A stretch of DNA of 14,968 nt from contig USHA01000052.1 of NCBI GenBank assembly GCA_900554325.1, positions 1 through 14,968 on the forward strand. Reading direction: 5' to 3'. The translations under genes and the position numbers were made by a program. The stretch comes from an uncultured Collinsella sp. (GTDB lineage: Bacteria > Actinomycetota > Coriobacteriia > Coriobacteriales > Coriobacteriaceae). Each line of letters opens with the position of its first letter. Within the stretch, counting starts at the first letter, position 1. The notes beneath the pieces are model-generated. The model ran no database searches, was not told the DNA's origin, and saw only the letters and a program-made list of their open reading frames with translations. Positions 14,410-14,968 of the stretch are shown here, one piece after another.

Positions 14410-14968
14410 ATGCACGAGACAGAGATCAACAACTACCTTGCCGTCATTAAGGTGGTCGGCGTCGGCGGCGGCGGTACCAACGCGGTCAATCGAATGATCG
14501 AAGAGGGCATCCGCGGCGTCGAGTTTGTTGCCATCAACACCGATGCTCAGGCGCTCGCGATCTCTGATGCCGATATCAAGGTGCACATCGGCACCGACCT
14601 TACCCGCGGCCTGGGCGCCGGCGCCAACCCCGAGGTTGGCCGCAAGGCTGCCGATGAGTCCCGCGACGATATCGCCGAGGCGCTCGCTGGCGCCGACATG
14701 GTGTTCATCACCTGCGGCGAGGGCGGTGGTACCGGTACCGGCGCTGCCCCCATCGTTGCCGATATCGCGATGAACGAGGTCGGCGCGCTGACCGTCGCCG
14801 TCGTGACCAAGCCCTTTACCTTCGAGGGTCGCAAGCGCAAGAAGAGCGCCGAGGAGGGCATCAAGACCCTCTCCGATTGCGTCGACACCATGATCGTTAT
14901 CCCTAACGACAAGCTGCTCGACATCGCCGAGAAGAAGACCACCATGCTCGAGGCCTTCACCACGGCCG
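14410..14968 (+). CDS. ftsZ: Cell division GTPase FtsZ (5' part, runs off the window)
   Basis: FtsZ is the tubulin-like GTPase that forms the cytokinetic ring and recruits the divisome. 186 complete codons are visible and remain open at the right edge, so roughly the N-terminal half is present. The GTP-binding loop is VVGVGGGGTNAVNRM (15-29), followed by VEFVAINTDAQAL (37-49), ADIKVHIGTDLTRGLGAGA (54-72), the tubulin signature CGEGGGTGTGAAP (102-114) and VVTKPFTFEGRKR (131-143). GEGGGTGTG with Glu where many bacteria have Met is the form known from actinobacterial FtsZ. Residue 102 is Cys where Ala is usual. The start is firm: GGAGG ends 6 nt before the ATG. No ftsA lies between it and ftsQ. 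The C-terminal tail that contacts SepF or FtsW is outside the window. Confidence 0.97.
   Translation, partial: MHETEINNYLAVIKVVGVGGGGTNAVNRMIEEGIRGVEFVAINTDAQALAISDADIKVHIGTDLTRGLGAGANPEVGRKAADESRDDIAEALAGADMVFITCGEGGGTGTGAAPIVADIAMNEVGALTVAVVTKPFTFEGRKRKKSAEEGIKTLSDCVDTMIVIPNDKLLDIAEKKTTMLEAFTTA

Noticed and set aside
1..14968. Mobile elements, CRISPR arrays, tRNA/rRNA genes, toxin-antitoxin or phage genes
   Set aside because: No direct-repeat arrays, transposase motifs, RNA gene signatures or foreign-looking cassettes were seen; essentially all of the window is accounted for by core dcw genes.

Overview
This window is most of a dcw (division and cell wall) cluster: thirteen genes, all on the + strand, packed almost end to end. 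The order is mraZ, rsmH, ftsL-like, ftsI (septal PBP), murF, mraY, murD, ftsW, murG, murC, murB, ftsQ/divIB and the 5' part of ftsZ, which runs off the right edge. High-GC codon use, the actinobacterial form of the FtsZ tubulin signature (GEGGGTGTG), the absence of ftsA between ftsQ and ftsZ, and long arginine-rich tails on the division membrane proteins point to a high-GC Gram-positive (Actinobacteria). The retention of murB between murC and ftsQ suggests Coriobacteriia, perhaps Collinsella-like. The lineage is inferred, not proven.

Layout. Positions 1-66 are a leader with a strong GC hairpin and a good Shine-Dalgarno. Positions 67-3931 carry the regulator/rRNA methylase pair (mraZ, rsmH) and the start of the divisome (ftsL-like, ftsI). 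A 126-bp gap (3932-4057) sits exactly where murE normally lies; murE is absent and the gap holds a perfect 7-bp inverted repeat and a -10-like box. Positions 4058-9450 run murF-mraY-murD-ftsW with gaps of 3, 9 and 8 bp. murG overlaps ftsW by 11 bp. A 97-bp gap precedes murC; murB follows 5 bp later; ftsQ overlaps murB by 44 bp. A 199-bp non-coding, AT-rich region (14211-14409) full of dyads then separates ftsQ from ftsZ and probably carries a terminator-like hairpin and the ftsZ promoter.

How the genes work together. MurB completes UDP-MurNAc. MurC, MurD and (from elsewhere) MurE add the first three stem residues, and MurF adds D-Ala-D-Ala. MraY moves the product to undecaprenyl phosphate (lipid I) and MurG adds GlcNAc (lipid II). 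FtsW polymerises and FtsI cross-links septal glycan, with FtsL and FtsQ as bitopic scaffold proteins and FtsZ organising the ring. MraZ is the likely cluster regulator and RsmH a 16S rRNA methyltransferase.

I see no mobile element, CRISPR array, tRNA/rRNA or foreign cassette. I do not see a previously undescribed system here. The points worth a second look are the missing murE with its structured gap, the dyad-rich ftsZ leader, a His-to-Gln change in a normally conserved MurF motif, and the arginine-rich tails of FtsI, FtsW and FtsQ in a cluster without ftsA.
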